DNA from: Paenibacillus sp. NEAU-GSW1
Lineage (GTDB): Bacteria > Bacillota > Bacilli > Paenibacillales > Paenibacillaceae
Length of the DNA stretch: 64,000 nt
Assembly (NCBI RefSeq): GCF_009737085.1
Contig: NZ_WOVL01000004.1
Span: forward strand, 124,001 to 188,000
Direction of reading: 5' to 3'
In this document: one piece after another, positions 56,977-64,000 of the stretch
Layout of the letters: each line of letters opens with the position of its first letter
How positions within the stretch are numbered: position 1 is the stretch's first letter
Made by a program: the position numbers and the translations under genes
The notes under the pieces: generated by a model
What the model was told of the DNA's origin: nothing
Seen by the model: the letters and a program-made list of their open reading frames with translations, nothing else
Database searches by the model: none

Positions 56977-59295
56977 TCAGCGCCGCTTCTTGCGGCACAC
57001 GGCGATGACGTACATCGGCTCGCAGCTTTTAAAGCGATTAAGCGGCACCGGCTTGTGCCCCTGCGGCTCCATGATGCGGCCGGCATCGCGTCCCGGCACG
57101 AGACCGCTCATTTGGCGGAGCCAATTCAGCGACGCAAACCTGGAATCGTCGACCGGATTTTGGCCGAACATCGCTTCGATATCGTAATGTTCGAGCAGCT
57201 CCCCGACAAGCTCCGACGTTCGATATTCAAACTGATGAAACGAATTATGCGGCTGCTCCTCATAGTAAAGAGGGGGATTGGTCACCGTCCGGTTCGGCGT
57301 GGATACGATAAACAGCCCGCCATCCTTCAGCACCCGCGCCGACTCGGCAAGCCATGCCGCCCCGTCCGGCACATGCTCGATCGTTTCAAAGGAAACGACT
57401 GCGTCAAAGCTTCGGGAAGCAAAAGGCAGCTGCAACACGTCGCCAACGGCGAAGCGTATGCCTTCGCCGCCGTAATCGCGCTGCGCAAGCTCCACTGACC
57501 GGGCATCCACATCAATGCCGAATGTCTCCGCAGCTCCCGCCCGGCGCAGCATTGCGCTGCCATAGCCCGCTCCGCATGCGGCATCAAGCACAGTAAGCCC
57601 CGGCACATAACGGCAAGCCAGCTCATAGCGAGAAATATGCTCTTCATAGACATCTCCGTAATGCTCTTTCACCTCACGGTTAATGACCAGCCGCTCGCCG
57701 CTGAAGCTTACGTCATTTTGTTCCGCAAGCTGATGAGCTTCCGCCGCGTCCTGCTCCACTTCTATCGCCCCCGCTATTCCGTCCTTAACATCATCAGAAG
57801 CTGAAACTGCTACTGCAACTGAATCTGAACCCGCATCGCCCGCAAGCTGAACCGCGTCTCCATTGCGGCCGTACATTATAAAGCTGCCGGCTGTCAACCG
57901 GCCGTCAACCGGAGACCCTGTCCTATTGACCAATCGTTCAAGCGCCTCGAAATCGACGCCCCCTTCTCCGCCTATATGCGTACCTTCACCGCCGCTGCCG
58001 TCGTCATTCAAATATATCGAAAGATATTGAAGACCTGCTTGTTCGTACAGCGCCTTCGCCTGCTCGATCGAGTACATTTCCGCCATCTGCTGACCCGCAA
58101 TTCCATTCGCAGGATTCATATATTCAAGCAAATGGCGATAATAATGCCGATTAACGAACGAACCGGCTAGCCAGCCTCCCGGCTTCAAGAGCGAACAAAG
58201 CAACCCGAACTGCGAGCTATCCGCAAAACGATGAGCATCGCCAATGATGATTCCGTCGAGACTGCCGCCTTCAATCGGCCAGCTCCCGTCTTCCTCGGCT
58301 TGCAAAAGCTTAATTCCAGCCGCTGCGGCTATTCGCGAAGCGCCCTCATTGGGCTCCGCTCCGTAAAGCGCCGCCTCGGGATAGCGTCGCTTCAATCGCA
58401 GCAGCGTCGCGCCGCAGCCGCAGCCGATTTCAAGCAATTTCGCTCCGCCTGCCGCCGTAATCCTGCCGCCCGCCGGCAAGCTCGGCGGCGGCGCTTCCTG
58501 CTCGATCAACGAGACCATATCCATCCGAATGGCGAGACCCGCTTCGGAGGAAAATCCCCATTTCTCAATAAAGCTCCGTTTCCCTAAATCGTAAGATTTC
58601 TGAAACAGCTCCCGATCCGCTTTGAAGCTGGCGCTGCCATAATGATGCACGAACGCGTCGCGACAAAGCAGCAGCTTGTAGCCCGCCAGACGAAGCCTCA
58701 AACTATAATCGTCATCTTCAAAGTTGCCCATTCCGAACCTTTCATCCAATCCGCCAATCGCTTCATAAGCTTCCCGTCGAATCAGCATACAAAAGCCGAC
58801 AAGCTTAAGACGCTCCTCTTGCGCCCCGGCGTCCGCCCCACCCCCGCTTCGCAGCGCCACGGCAAACTGCTCCAGTTCCTCCACAGTCGTATACAACGCG
58901 GGGATCGTACTCCAGTAGGACGCCGAGTTCGTTACCGGACCAACCGCGCCGACTGCATCATCGCTTATCAAGCCTCGCTTTAGCCCTTCCAGCCATCCCG
59001 GCGTTACGAGCGTATCGTTATTCAGCAATAGCAAAAAGGCGCCTCTCGCGAGCTCAAGCCCTTGATTGCACCCTTTTGGAAATCCTGTATTATAATCGTT
59101 TGCTATCACTTTCAGATCAGCCTGTTCGGACGCCCATTGTGCCGTTCCGTCCTCCGAGCCGTTATCGACCAGAATCAGCTCATAGCTATTCGCAGCCGTA
59201 TTTCTTCTTATGCTGTCTACACATTGCTTCGTCAACGCAAGCTGATTGCGGGCAACGAGCACGATGCTCGTCAAACCGTCCATAAATGCCCCCAT
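56977..59295 (-). CDS. Fusion of a family 2 glycosyltransferase with two SAM-dependent methyltransferase domains
   Basis: 772 residues. Residues 5-230 are a GT2 domain (SIVLVARNQLALTKQCVDSI, ILVDNGSEDGT, LLLLNNDTLV). Residues about 284-400 are a methyltransferase-like domain (KLLEIGCGCGATLLRLKRRY). Residues about 560-690 are a second, more canonical one (VLDAACGAGYGSAMLRRAG, EHVPDGAAWLAESARVLKDG). The natural acceptor is unknown; surface glycan or glycopeptide assembly is plausible. GGGGAGG lies eight bases before the ATG. No other polysaccharide genes adjoin it except the small membrane protein upstream. Confidence 0.85.
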   Translation of the reverse strand: MGAFMDGLTSIVLVARNQLALTKQCVDSIRRNTAANSYELILVDNGSEDGTAQWASEQADLKVIANDYNTGFPKGCNQGLELARGAFLLLLNNDTLVTPGWLEGLKRGLISDDAVGAVGPVTNSASYWSTIPALYTTVEELEQFAVALRSGGGADAGAQEERLKLVGFCMLIRREAYEAIGGLDERFGMGNFEDDDYSLRLRLAGYKLLLCRDAFVHHYGSASFKADRELFQKSYDLGKRSFIEKWGFSSEAGLAIRMDMVSLIEQEAPPPSLPAGGRITAAGGAKLLEIGCGCGATLLRLKRRYPEAALYGAEPNEGASRIAAAAGIKLLQAEEDGSWPIEGGSLDGIIIGDAHRFADSSQFGLLCSLLKPGGWLAGSFVNRHYYRHLLEYMNPANGIAGQQMAEMYSIEQAKALYEQAGLQYLSIYLNDDGSGGEGTHIGGEGGVDFEALERLVNRTGSPVDGRLTAGSFIMYGRNGDAVQLAGDAGSDSVAVAVSASDDVKDGIAGAIEVEQDAAEAHQLAEQNDVSFSGERLVINREVKEHYGDVYEEHISRYELACRYVPGLTVLDAACGAGYGSAMLRRAGAAETFGIDVDARSVELAQRDYGGEGIRFAVGDVLQLPFASRSFDAVVSFETIEHVPDGAAWLAESARVLKDGGLFIVSTPNRTVTNPPLYYEEQPHNSFHQFEYRTSELVGELLEHYDIEAMFGQNPVDDSRFASLNWLRQMSGLVPGRDAGRIMEPQGHKPVPLNRFKSCEPMYVIAVCRKKRR

Positions 59296-59373
59296 CTCAC
59301 GCGCCTCCCCTTGCAGATCGGTCCCATGAGTTCAGCATATGCGGCTGCAAACAGGTTTGACGACTCCAAACAA

Positions 59374-59799
59374 CTAGACGATTGATCGTTTTGCCGTAAA
59401 CGAACGTCCAAATAAATAGCCGGCAAGCACAACGACGACCAGTTGGCTGCGATCGTCCAGCGCCAACCGCATGAACGCATTCAGAAAGCCTGTCGCCTCG
59501 GTCCGCAGGGCGGTCGTAAACACGGCAAGCAAATAGCAGCCGGCAACGAGCACAAGCGATAATGCCAACGTCCAGCCTGTCTCCTTGAGCCGAAGCCGAA
59601 AACCGGATGCGGTCAGCATATGAAGACTGGCACCGAACGCAAACAACACTCCGTATTGCACGAACAAAAATTTAATCGTCGCAGACGCATCGCCGTTGCG
59701 AATTAACGCCTCATTGCTCAGATGTACGACCAACAGCGTAAAAAAGACAAATAAAATAAAAACGACGTATTTGTAAAACGATTGATTCAAACGCACCAT
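59374..59799 (-). CDS. Small hypothetical membrane protein, four predicted helices
   Basis: 141 residues with hydrophobic segments at VVFILFVFFTLLVVHL, FLFVQYGVLFAFGASLHML, WTLALSLVLVAGCYLLAVF and LVVVVLAGYLFGRSF. I do not recognise a family. GAGGAG precedes the ATG. It is the gene immediately upstream of the glycosyltransferase fusion (78-base gap) and probably co-transcribed with it. Confidence 0.65.
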   Translation of the reverse strand: MVRLNQSFYKYVVFILFVFFTLLVVHLSNEALIRNGDASATIKFLFVQYGVLFAFGASLHMLTASGFRLRLKETGWTLALSLVLVAGCYLLAVFTTALRTEATGFLNAFMRLALDDRSQLVVVVLAGYLFGRSFTAKRSIV

Positions 59800-59837
59800 C
59801 TACACTCCTCGTTGTCTGGAACTGTAAGCAATTAAGC

Positions 59838-59866
59838 GAATTGCCTTTCCCGCTCTGGAAATAATA
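59838..59866 (+). promoter_or_regulatory. Candidate forespore promoter (sigma-F/sigma-G) for the small plus-strand gene
   Basis: GGAAATAATA matches the sigma-F -10 consensus exactly. Inside it AATAATA fits the sigma-G -10 (xATnnTA), with GAATT 17 bases upstream as a partial -35. Such overlap is common for forespore genes. Confidence 0.45.
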
Positions 59867-59891
59867 CTACCGAGCAAAGGAGGTGGCATCC

Positions 59892-60035
59892 GTGGAAAAC
59901 AAAAGCCACAAAGGCAATTATAAAGGGACAACCGGCATGAAAGCAAAAAATCAAGATATGGCATTCGTCAACGATACGATCGAAGACGCGAAATCCGTCA
60001 CCAATTACCAAACGAACAATAAGAAAACCGACTAA
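59892..60035 (+). CDS. Small hydrophilic protein, 47 residues, possible spore protein
   Basis: GTG start with AAGGAGG eight bases upstream. The product starts VENKSHKGNYKGTTGMKAKN, is rich in Lys, Asn and Thr, has no membrane helix and ends YQTNNKKTD. Not a family I recognise. A forespore-like promoter precedes it and a bidirectional terminator follows. Size, composition and promoter suggest a minor small spore protein, but no Ssp signature is visible. Too short for default gene-length cut-offs and the only other plus-strand gene besides the nuclease. Confidence 0.65.
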   Translation: MENKSHKGNYKGTTGMKAKNQDMAFVNDTIEDAKSVTNYQTNNKKTD

Positions 60036-60063
60036 GCCCTCCCCAAACAAGCGTAGTATTCGC

Positions 60064-60114
60064 AAAAAAACGCCGCCTTCACGATATACAATATCGTAGA
60101 AGACGGCGTTTTTC
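60064..60114. terminator. Bidirectional terminator
   Basis: AACGCCGCCTTC and GAAGACGGCGTT form the lower stem and ACGATAT/ATATCGT the upper stem, with A and T runs on the two sides. It serves the small plus-strand gene and the convergent SLH protein gene. Confidence 0.88.
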
Positions 60115-60155
60115 GTTCCAATATAAGAAGATAAGGCGAAGCCGTTTCTGCTGCG

Positions 60156-62537
60156 TTAGTTGGTGAGCGGCGCTTCTTGCAGATCAGCGCGCGCTTGGAG
60201 GAAGCGGAAGAAAGCTGTTGCCGCTTCGGCGCGAGTCACTTCCTTATCCGGCAAAAACTTGCCGCTCGACAACGACATGATTTTCAGACCGACGACAATT
60301 GCCGCTTGGCCTTTCTTCTCAATGTCCGCCGTGTCTTTAAACGAAATATTGAACAACTCGTCATGATTGGCGAGCGTATTGTAGCCCAGTGCGCGAACGA
60401 TAAGCTCCGCCATTTCTTCACGGTCCACTTTCCCGTCCGGGTTAAAACTGCCGTCGCCAATGTCGATCCAGTTATTTTGCAGCGCATTTTCAACGTAGGC
60501 ATAATAGCTGGAGTCTTTTGCAACGTCGCTAAACGATGCCTTCTCAGCCGCCGCGCCATAACCATAGAGATATGGGTTGCGTCCGCCGTTCAACGACAGC
60601 ACGAGCATCTTGATCAGCTCGCCGCGCGTCACGATCGCATTCGGATTTACTTTTCCATCCTTCACATCAAGCGCTTTATAAGCGACCATCAGCTCCAGCT
60701 GACGCTGCGCCCAGTGGCCGTTAATGTCTGTAGCTTTCGGTTTTTCCAGCTGCGTAACATCGCCAGTCTCGCGATTGCGCCAATTGCCTGTTTCCGCATC
60801 AAGGAATACGGCTTCATCGATAAGCCGCGGCACAAGACGGTAGACGAGCTTCGCTTCTGTTTTGTATTCGACCTCTTCCGGTTTGATCTCTCCTGAAGCT
60901 ATCATAAGCAAGTACTTCTCGATCGGCAGCGGCTGTCCGTCCCATACGTATTGCGGCGTCAACTGATAAGTCAGCTGCGTACGATAATAGGTAAGCCATT
61001 TCTCGATCGCTTGCTTCTCCGTAATGAGCTTAGGAGCTGCAGTCGAATAGCTGTGATTGCTGATTTGGGCATCGAAGGAGCGGGCGTTGCCCGTAAAGCC
61101 GTCAATACTTACGTTAATATAATCGTAAGTAACGGTTGCTCCATGAACTTTATGAACGAAGTTAAAGTAGTACTCGTTCATCGGATTTCCGTTATTGTAT
61201 GTCTTCTCATCCACCTCAACCAAATAAAGCTCATTGCTCAGCCAAGGAAGCTGTTTCTTAATAGTCTCCAGCGCCGTGCTCTTCGCTTGAGCAAACGTTA
61301 CAGTCGGCTTAGCTTCTTGATCAACGCCGTTGTACTGGTAGGAGTAGAAATTGTTAATCACTCCCGTCTGGCTGTCTACATTCGCATATGCGGAGCCTAT
61401 TTCTTGATTGTCCTTTCTAATCGTCCAATCCAGGCTCCACCTTTTCATTTTTTCGCCAGTCGCTTCATTCGCATATTCATAGTAGTTCGATCCGCGGAAT
61501 TCAGCGCCTTCAGGCAGTTTGAAAGAGGCTTCAACCTTTGCTACCGCTTCCTTCTCCGTCAGATTGCCCACGATCGGCTTATTGCCCAGCGCCGTCTCCG
61601 AAACCGGGGTGTCGGAGACATTGTTCGCTGCATATCCGCTATATCCATAATATCCGCCATATCCATAGTATCCGTAACCGTAGCCGTAAGGATTTTCTTG
61701 AATCTTGCCATCGACTGCGTCGATAGCCATCGCTCCCATTTCATAGCTAAGCGAAGGCTTTCCGCCTCCCGGCGCGCCATAAGGAATAATGTACGACAAT
61801 TGCGGCTCGGCAAGCTCGCTCAGCTTGGCATTCGCATCCTGAAGCGACAACACCTGCTCTGCTTTCGGAAATTGGATCGTATCGTCCCAATTGAACGTAT
61901 AGCGCATCACATGGCCTTCGCTGTCCACTTCGAGCTCGATAAAGTTATCGTAATACGGCACGCCGTTTACGACGCGGTCGTAACGGATCGTATGGCGCAC
62001 ATCGCCTGTCAGAGGAGGCAGCAGCTGCACGCCGTAATCCGGATTGTACTGCACTTGATCCTTATAAGCAGCCGCCACTTTGTTAATGTAGCTTATCGCG
62101 ATATCTTGCGCGCCCTCGCGTTCTACTTTAAGCGGATAGGACGGCTTAGCGTTCGGCTTATCGACATAAGTGCTGAATTCCACTAGCTGACCGTTGTCGG
62201 CGTTAATGCGGACGTAAATCGTTCCTTTTGTTTTGCCATTCGCTTGGTATACAAAATCAAGCCCCCATAGGCCGCGCTTGCCTCCCGCAAGCACATCCGA
62301 ATAGTAGGATGCGCTTTGCAGCTTATATTCTTTCGGAATTTGCACGAGCTCGCGGGCAAGGGATACCGCTTTATCCTTAGAAACAGCAACATCTGTCGGC
62401 TGCTCCGTCACGCCGTTGTTTTCAGCAACTGCCGCAGGCGCTTCAGACGATACGCTTTCCGCAAATACTGCGGATGGCACGCTGGTTGCCAGCATAGCCG
62501 CTGCCATCAACGCTACAAAATGCCTTTTGCTTCGCAT
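60156..62537 (-). CDS. Secreted YcdB/YcdC-domain protein with three SLH domains
   Basis: 793 residues. A signal peptide (FVALMAAAMLATSVPSAVFA) precedes two PepSY-like YcdB/YcdC regions at roughly 50-270 and 320-500. Between them is a Gly/Tyr stretch near residue 290 (NPYGYGYGYYGYGGYYGY). Three SLH domains follow from about residue 605 (INGHWAQRQLELMV, FSDVAKDSSYYAYV, DKEVTRAEAATAFF) and should anchor it to the wall polymer. YcdB/YcdC proteins have no settled function; PepSY relatives inhibit or chaperone proteases. Monocistronic. Confidence 0.88.
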   Translation of the reverse strand: MRSKRHFVALMAAAMLATSVPSAVFAESVSSEAPAAVAENNGVTEQPTDVAVSKDKAVSLARELVQIPKEYKLQSASYYSDVLAGGKRGLWGLDFVYQANGKTKGTIYVRINADNGQLVEFSTYVDKPNAKPSYPLKVEREGAQDIAISYINKVAAAYKDQVQYNPDYGVQLLPPLTGDVRHTIRYDRVVNGVPYYDNFIELEVDSEGHVMRYTFNWDDTIQFPKAEQVLSLQDANAKLSELAEPQLSYIIPYGAPGGGKPSLSYEMGAMAIDAVDGKIQENPYGYGYGYYGYGGYYGYSGYAANNVSDTPVSETALGNKPIVGNLTEKEAVAKVEASFKLPEGAEFRGSNYYEYANEATGEKMKRWSLDWTIRKDNQEIGSAYANVDSQTGVINNFYSYQYNGVDQEAKPTVTFAQAKSTALETIKKQLPWLSNELYLVEVDEKTYNNGNPMNEYYFNFVHKVHGATVTYDYINVSIDGFTGNARSFDAQISNHSYSTAAPKLITEKQAIEKWLTYYRTQLTYQLTPQYVWDGQPLPIEKYLLMIASGEIKPEEVEYKTEAKLVYRLVPRLIDEAVFLDAETGNWRNRETGDVTQLEKPKATDINGHWAQRQLELMVAYKALDVKDGKVNPNAIVTRGELIKMLVLSLNGGRNPYLYGYGAAAEKASFSDVAKDSSYYAYVENALQNNWIDIGDGSFNPDGKVDREEMAELIVRALGYNTLANHDELFNISFKDTADIEKKGQAAIVVGLKIMSLSSGKFLPDKEVTRAEAATAFFRFLQARADLQEAPLTN

Positions 62538-62644
62538 AATTGTTCACACTCTCCCTAATCATTGATTTTCGAATGCACTTCAATTCGTATACAAGCATTT
62601 ACCAAAACTTTAGACGCTTGCCGCATAATGGAAGTTGCACAAAA

Positions 62645-62696
62645 AATAAAAAAAATCCGCGCCGGACGCAACTCATGGTTGCGACGGCGCGGATTT
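62645..62696 (-). terminator. Terminator of trxA
   Basis: On the minus strand AAATCCGCGCCG pairs with CGGCGCGGATTT, with an inner CGCAAC/GTTGCG stem, and a T run follows. Confidence 0.92.
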
Positions 62697-62721
62697 CCGC
62701 GATCCACTGCTCGTATTAAAC

Positions 62722-63033
62722 TTACAGCTGGTTCGAAATTTTTGTTTTCAGAGCATCTTTGCTTTGCAGGCCGACCATTTTGTCTACCGGCTGTCCGTCT
62801 TTGAACAGAATCAGCGTAGGGATGCTCATTACGCCGAATTGGGCAGCCAGCTCAGGCTGCTCATCAACGTTGATTTTAGCGATTGTCGCTTGGCCTTCCA
62901 GTTCCGTTGCCAGCTCCTCTACGATTGGAAGCTGCATTTTGCAAGGTCCGCACCAAGGAGCCCAAAAATCTACCAAGGATACGCCGCTTTCAACGCTTGT
63001 CGAAAAGTTTTCTTTCGTCAATGCTACTGCCAT
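62722..63033 (-). CDS. trxA: Thioredoxin
   Basis: Small cytoplasmic disulfide reductase, 103 residues. The active site is WCGPC (Cys28 and Cys31), the cis-proline lies in MSIPTLILF, and Asp22 is in place. The ATG at MAVALTKENF has AAGGA nine bases upstream; a TTG two codons earlier is less likely. Transcribed after an Rrf2 regulator gene, with a 64-base gap. Confidence 0.97.
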   Translation of the reverse strand: MAVALTKENFSTSVESGVSLVDFWAPWCGPCKMQLPIVEELATELEGQATIAKINVDEQPELAAQFGVMSIPTLILFKDGQPVDKMVGLQSKDALKTKISNQL

Positions 63034-63097
63034 TGTCAATCATCCTTCCTAAACTAAATGTATGATAAGGGAATAAACCGTCCACTGCTCGTGCCTG

Positions 63098-63520
63098 TCA
63101 ACAGCCGCATTCGTGAATTTGACCCAGTACGTCCTGGATCGTAATTTCACTGAAATGAGCCTCGAGCTGCTTCTCCGCCTTGCAGAAGATGCCAAACATC
63201 ACCTGGTTCATATTTGATCCGACTACGCAATCCATTTCCGGATTGCCGGTGCACCAGCTCGGAATAAACGAGCCTTGCGCCATTACCCGATAAATATCGC
63301 CCAAAGTGACAACGTTTGGATCCATCGTCAGCTTATAGCCGCCGCCTGCGCCTTCGCGCGTATCGACGTAACCGCTTTTGCGCAGCCCGCTCATGACCTT
63401 GCGGACACGAGCGGAATGCGTTCCGACATTATGGGCAATCATTTCGCTGCTTGCCATCCGATCAGGCAGATAAGCTAAATACACGAGACTGTGTACGGCA
63501 ATTGTAAATTCGCTGTTCAC
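63098..63520 (-). CDS. Rrf2 family transcriptional regulator
   Basis: Winged-helix regulator of 140 residues. The DNA-binding part is EFTIAVHSLVYLAYLPDRMA to RKVMSGLRKSGYVDTREGAG. Cysteines occur in SWCTGNPEMDCVVGSN, FGIFCKAEKQ and the C-terminal HECGC. The CVVGSNMNQVM block resembles YwnA-type members rather than iron-sulfur IscR/NsrR, but cysteine-based sensing is possible. I chose the GTG at VNSEFTIAV, nine bases after GGAGG; the frame runs 13 codons upstream into the operator. Probably autoregulated through the palindrome in its promoter. Confidence 0.88.
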   Translation of the reverse strand: MNSEFTIAVHSLVYLAYLPDRMASSEMIAHNVGTHSARVRKVMSGLRKSGYVDTREGAGGGYKLTMDPNVVTLGDIYRVMAQGSFIPSWCTGNPEMDCVVGSNMNQVMFGIFCKAEKQLEAHFSEITIQDVLGQIHECGC

Positions 63521-63543
63521 TGTGAACGGCCTCCCTGTTTTGT

Positions 63544-63578
63544 ACTGTAATTTTATCAATTACAGTTCGATCTGTCAA
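63544..63578 (-). promoter_or_regulatory. Sigma-A promoter and operator of the Rrf2 gene
   Basis: TTGACA and TAAAAT are exactly 17 bases apart on the minus strand. A perfect inverted repeat (ACTGTAATT, five bases, AATTACAGT) at 63544-63566 covers the -10 box, the expected place for an autorepressor site. Rrf2 regulators typically bind such dyads. Confidence 0.78.
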
Positions 63579-63697
63579 TAGTCAGGCCGCCCGATTGCAT
63601 CAATCGGAATGGCGCTGACAGAAAGGATACAGCCATTCCTGAGTAGCTTGCGAAGTTGGCCTACGGAATATTCCGAATATCCAGTCAAACCGAAAAT

Positions 63698-64000
63698 TTA
63701 AAAATTGAAATTCATCGGGTCGCTCCCGTATCTGCGGTGTACATTCAGTCCATCGATTGCACAAATTTCTTCTGCCGTCAGCTCGAAATTAAACAGATCG
63801 GCATTCTCTGCAACACGCTCCTTGCGCACCGATTTCGGAATGGTCACGACGCCTTTCTGCAAATCCCAACGAAGCACAACCTGCGCAGCGGATTTGCCGT
63901 ACTTCTCGCCAATTTCCTTAAGCAGCGGCACGTCCAGATTGCCTTGCATCAATGGACTCCAAGCCTCCAACTGAATGCCTTTGTCGCGGCAGAACGTCTG
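63698..64000 (-). CDS. Aldo/keto reductase, C-terminal part (runs off the right edge)
   Basis: The last 100 residues of an NADPH-dependent aldo/keto reductase. The conserved IQLEAWSPLMQGN, KSAAQVVLRWDLQKGVVTIP and SVRKERVAENADLFNFELT (the coenzyme-binding arginine region) are present. The tail NVHRRYGSDPMNFNF is typical of the YvgN/YtbE-type group. The catalytic Tyr, Lys and His are outside the window. Confidence 0.92.
   Translation of the reverse strand, partial: QTFCRDKGIQLEAWSPLMQGNLDVPLLKEIGEKYGKSAAQVVLRWDLQKGVVTIPKSVRKERVAENADLFNFELTAEEICAIDGLNVHRRYGSDPMNFNF

Noticed and set aside
63600..63640. GGAATGGC/GCCATTCC hairpin as terminator of the aldo/keto reductase gene
   Set aside because: The stem is present but the loop is 18 bases and no T run follows on either strand; not strong enough to call.

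Overview
The window is bacterial DNA of moderate-to-high GC. It reads as a chromosome segment from an endospore-forming member of the Bacillales, most like Paenibacillaceae (Paenibacillus, Cohnella and relatives). The reasons are a GerA-type germinant receptor operon, spoIIR, two proteins with S-layer homology (SLH) domains, strong AAGGAGG ribosome binding sites with GTG and TTG starts, and gene order. Read right to left, the order ychF, prfA, prmC, spoIIR, ywlC, mntP, ywlE, rpiB, ywlG, glyA, upp, UDP-GlcNAc epimerase, atpIBEFHAGDC, ywzB, murA follows the Bacillus subtilis order, with added blocks. The genus is an inference from family resemblance and synteny; no 16S or other diagnostic RNA gene is present. 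Nearly every gene is on the minus strand.

Layout in transcription order (high to low coordinates): the end of an aldo/keto reductase; an Rrf2 regulator with a palindromic operator on its promoter; thioredoxin; a large SLH protein with YcdB/YcdC domains; a 47-residue plus-strand gene behind a forespore-type promoter; a small membrane protein; a three-domain glycosyltransferase-methyltransferase; ychF; a copper pair (copC-copD fusion and ycnI); prfA-prmC; spoIIR; the ywlC-mntP-ywlE-rpiB-ywlG-glyA housekeeping run; an oppABCDF peptide importer; a plus-strand PD-(D/E)XK-like nuclease gene; a glycine-rich-domain protein; upp; a UDP-GlcNAc 2-epimerase; the complete F1Fo ATP synthase operon; an orphan CpsB-type phosphatase with a siderophore-permease remnant; a chemoreceptor; a four-gene ger operon; an 11-subunit complex I operon (nuoABCDHIJKLMN) without the NADH-oxidising nuoEFG module; an SLH-anchored subtilase; ywzB; murA; and the start of an efflux adaptor gene.

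Two repeat systems stand out. First, several intergenic gaps carry tandem repeats with a unit of about 113 to 129 bp. Each unit holds two palindromes of the form TAAGGCC...GGCCTTA or TAACGGCC...GGCCGTTA. One array lies inside the otherwise tight nuo operon, and two flank the nuclease gene. Second, a roughly 35-40 bp leader element, a hairpin followed by TCCTGATGTAAGGA that contains the Shine-Dalgarno sequence, sits directly before three unrelated genes (ywzB, nuoI, oppB). In the oppA-oppB gap it has expanded into a stepwise tandem array. The plus-strand nuclease gene has a candidate promoter with a palindromic operator, then a factor-independent terminator before its start codon, which suggests attenuation or a small RNA.

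Functionally the window combines energy metabolism (complex I, ATP synthase), cell-wall and surface functions (murA, SLH proteins, epimerase), sporulation and germination (spoIIR, ger operon, a forespore-type small gene), nutrient uptake (opp) and translation or tRNA modification (prfA, prmC, ywlC). No tRNA, rRNA, CRISPR array, complete insertion sequence or prophage was seen.
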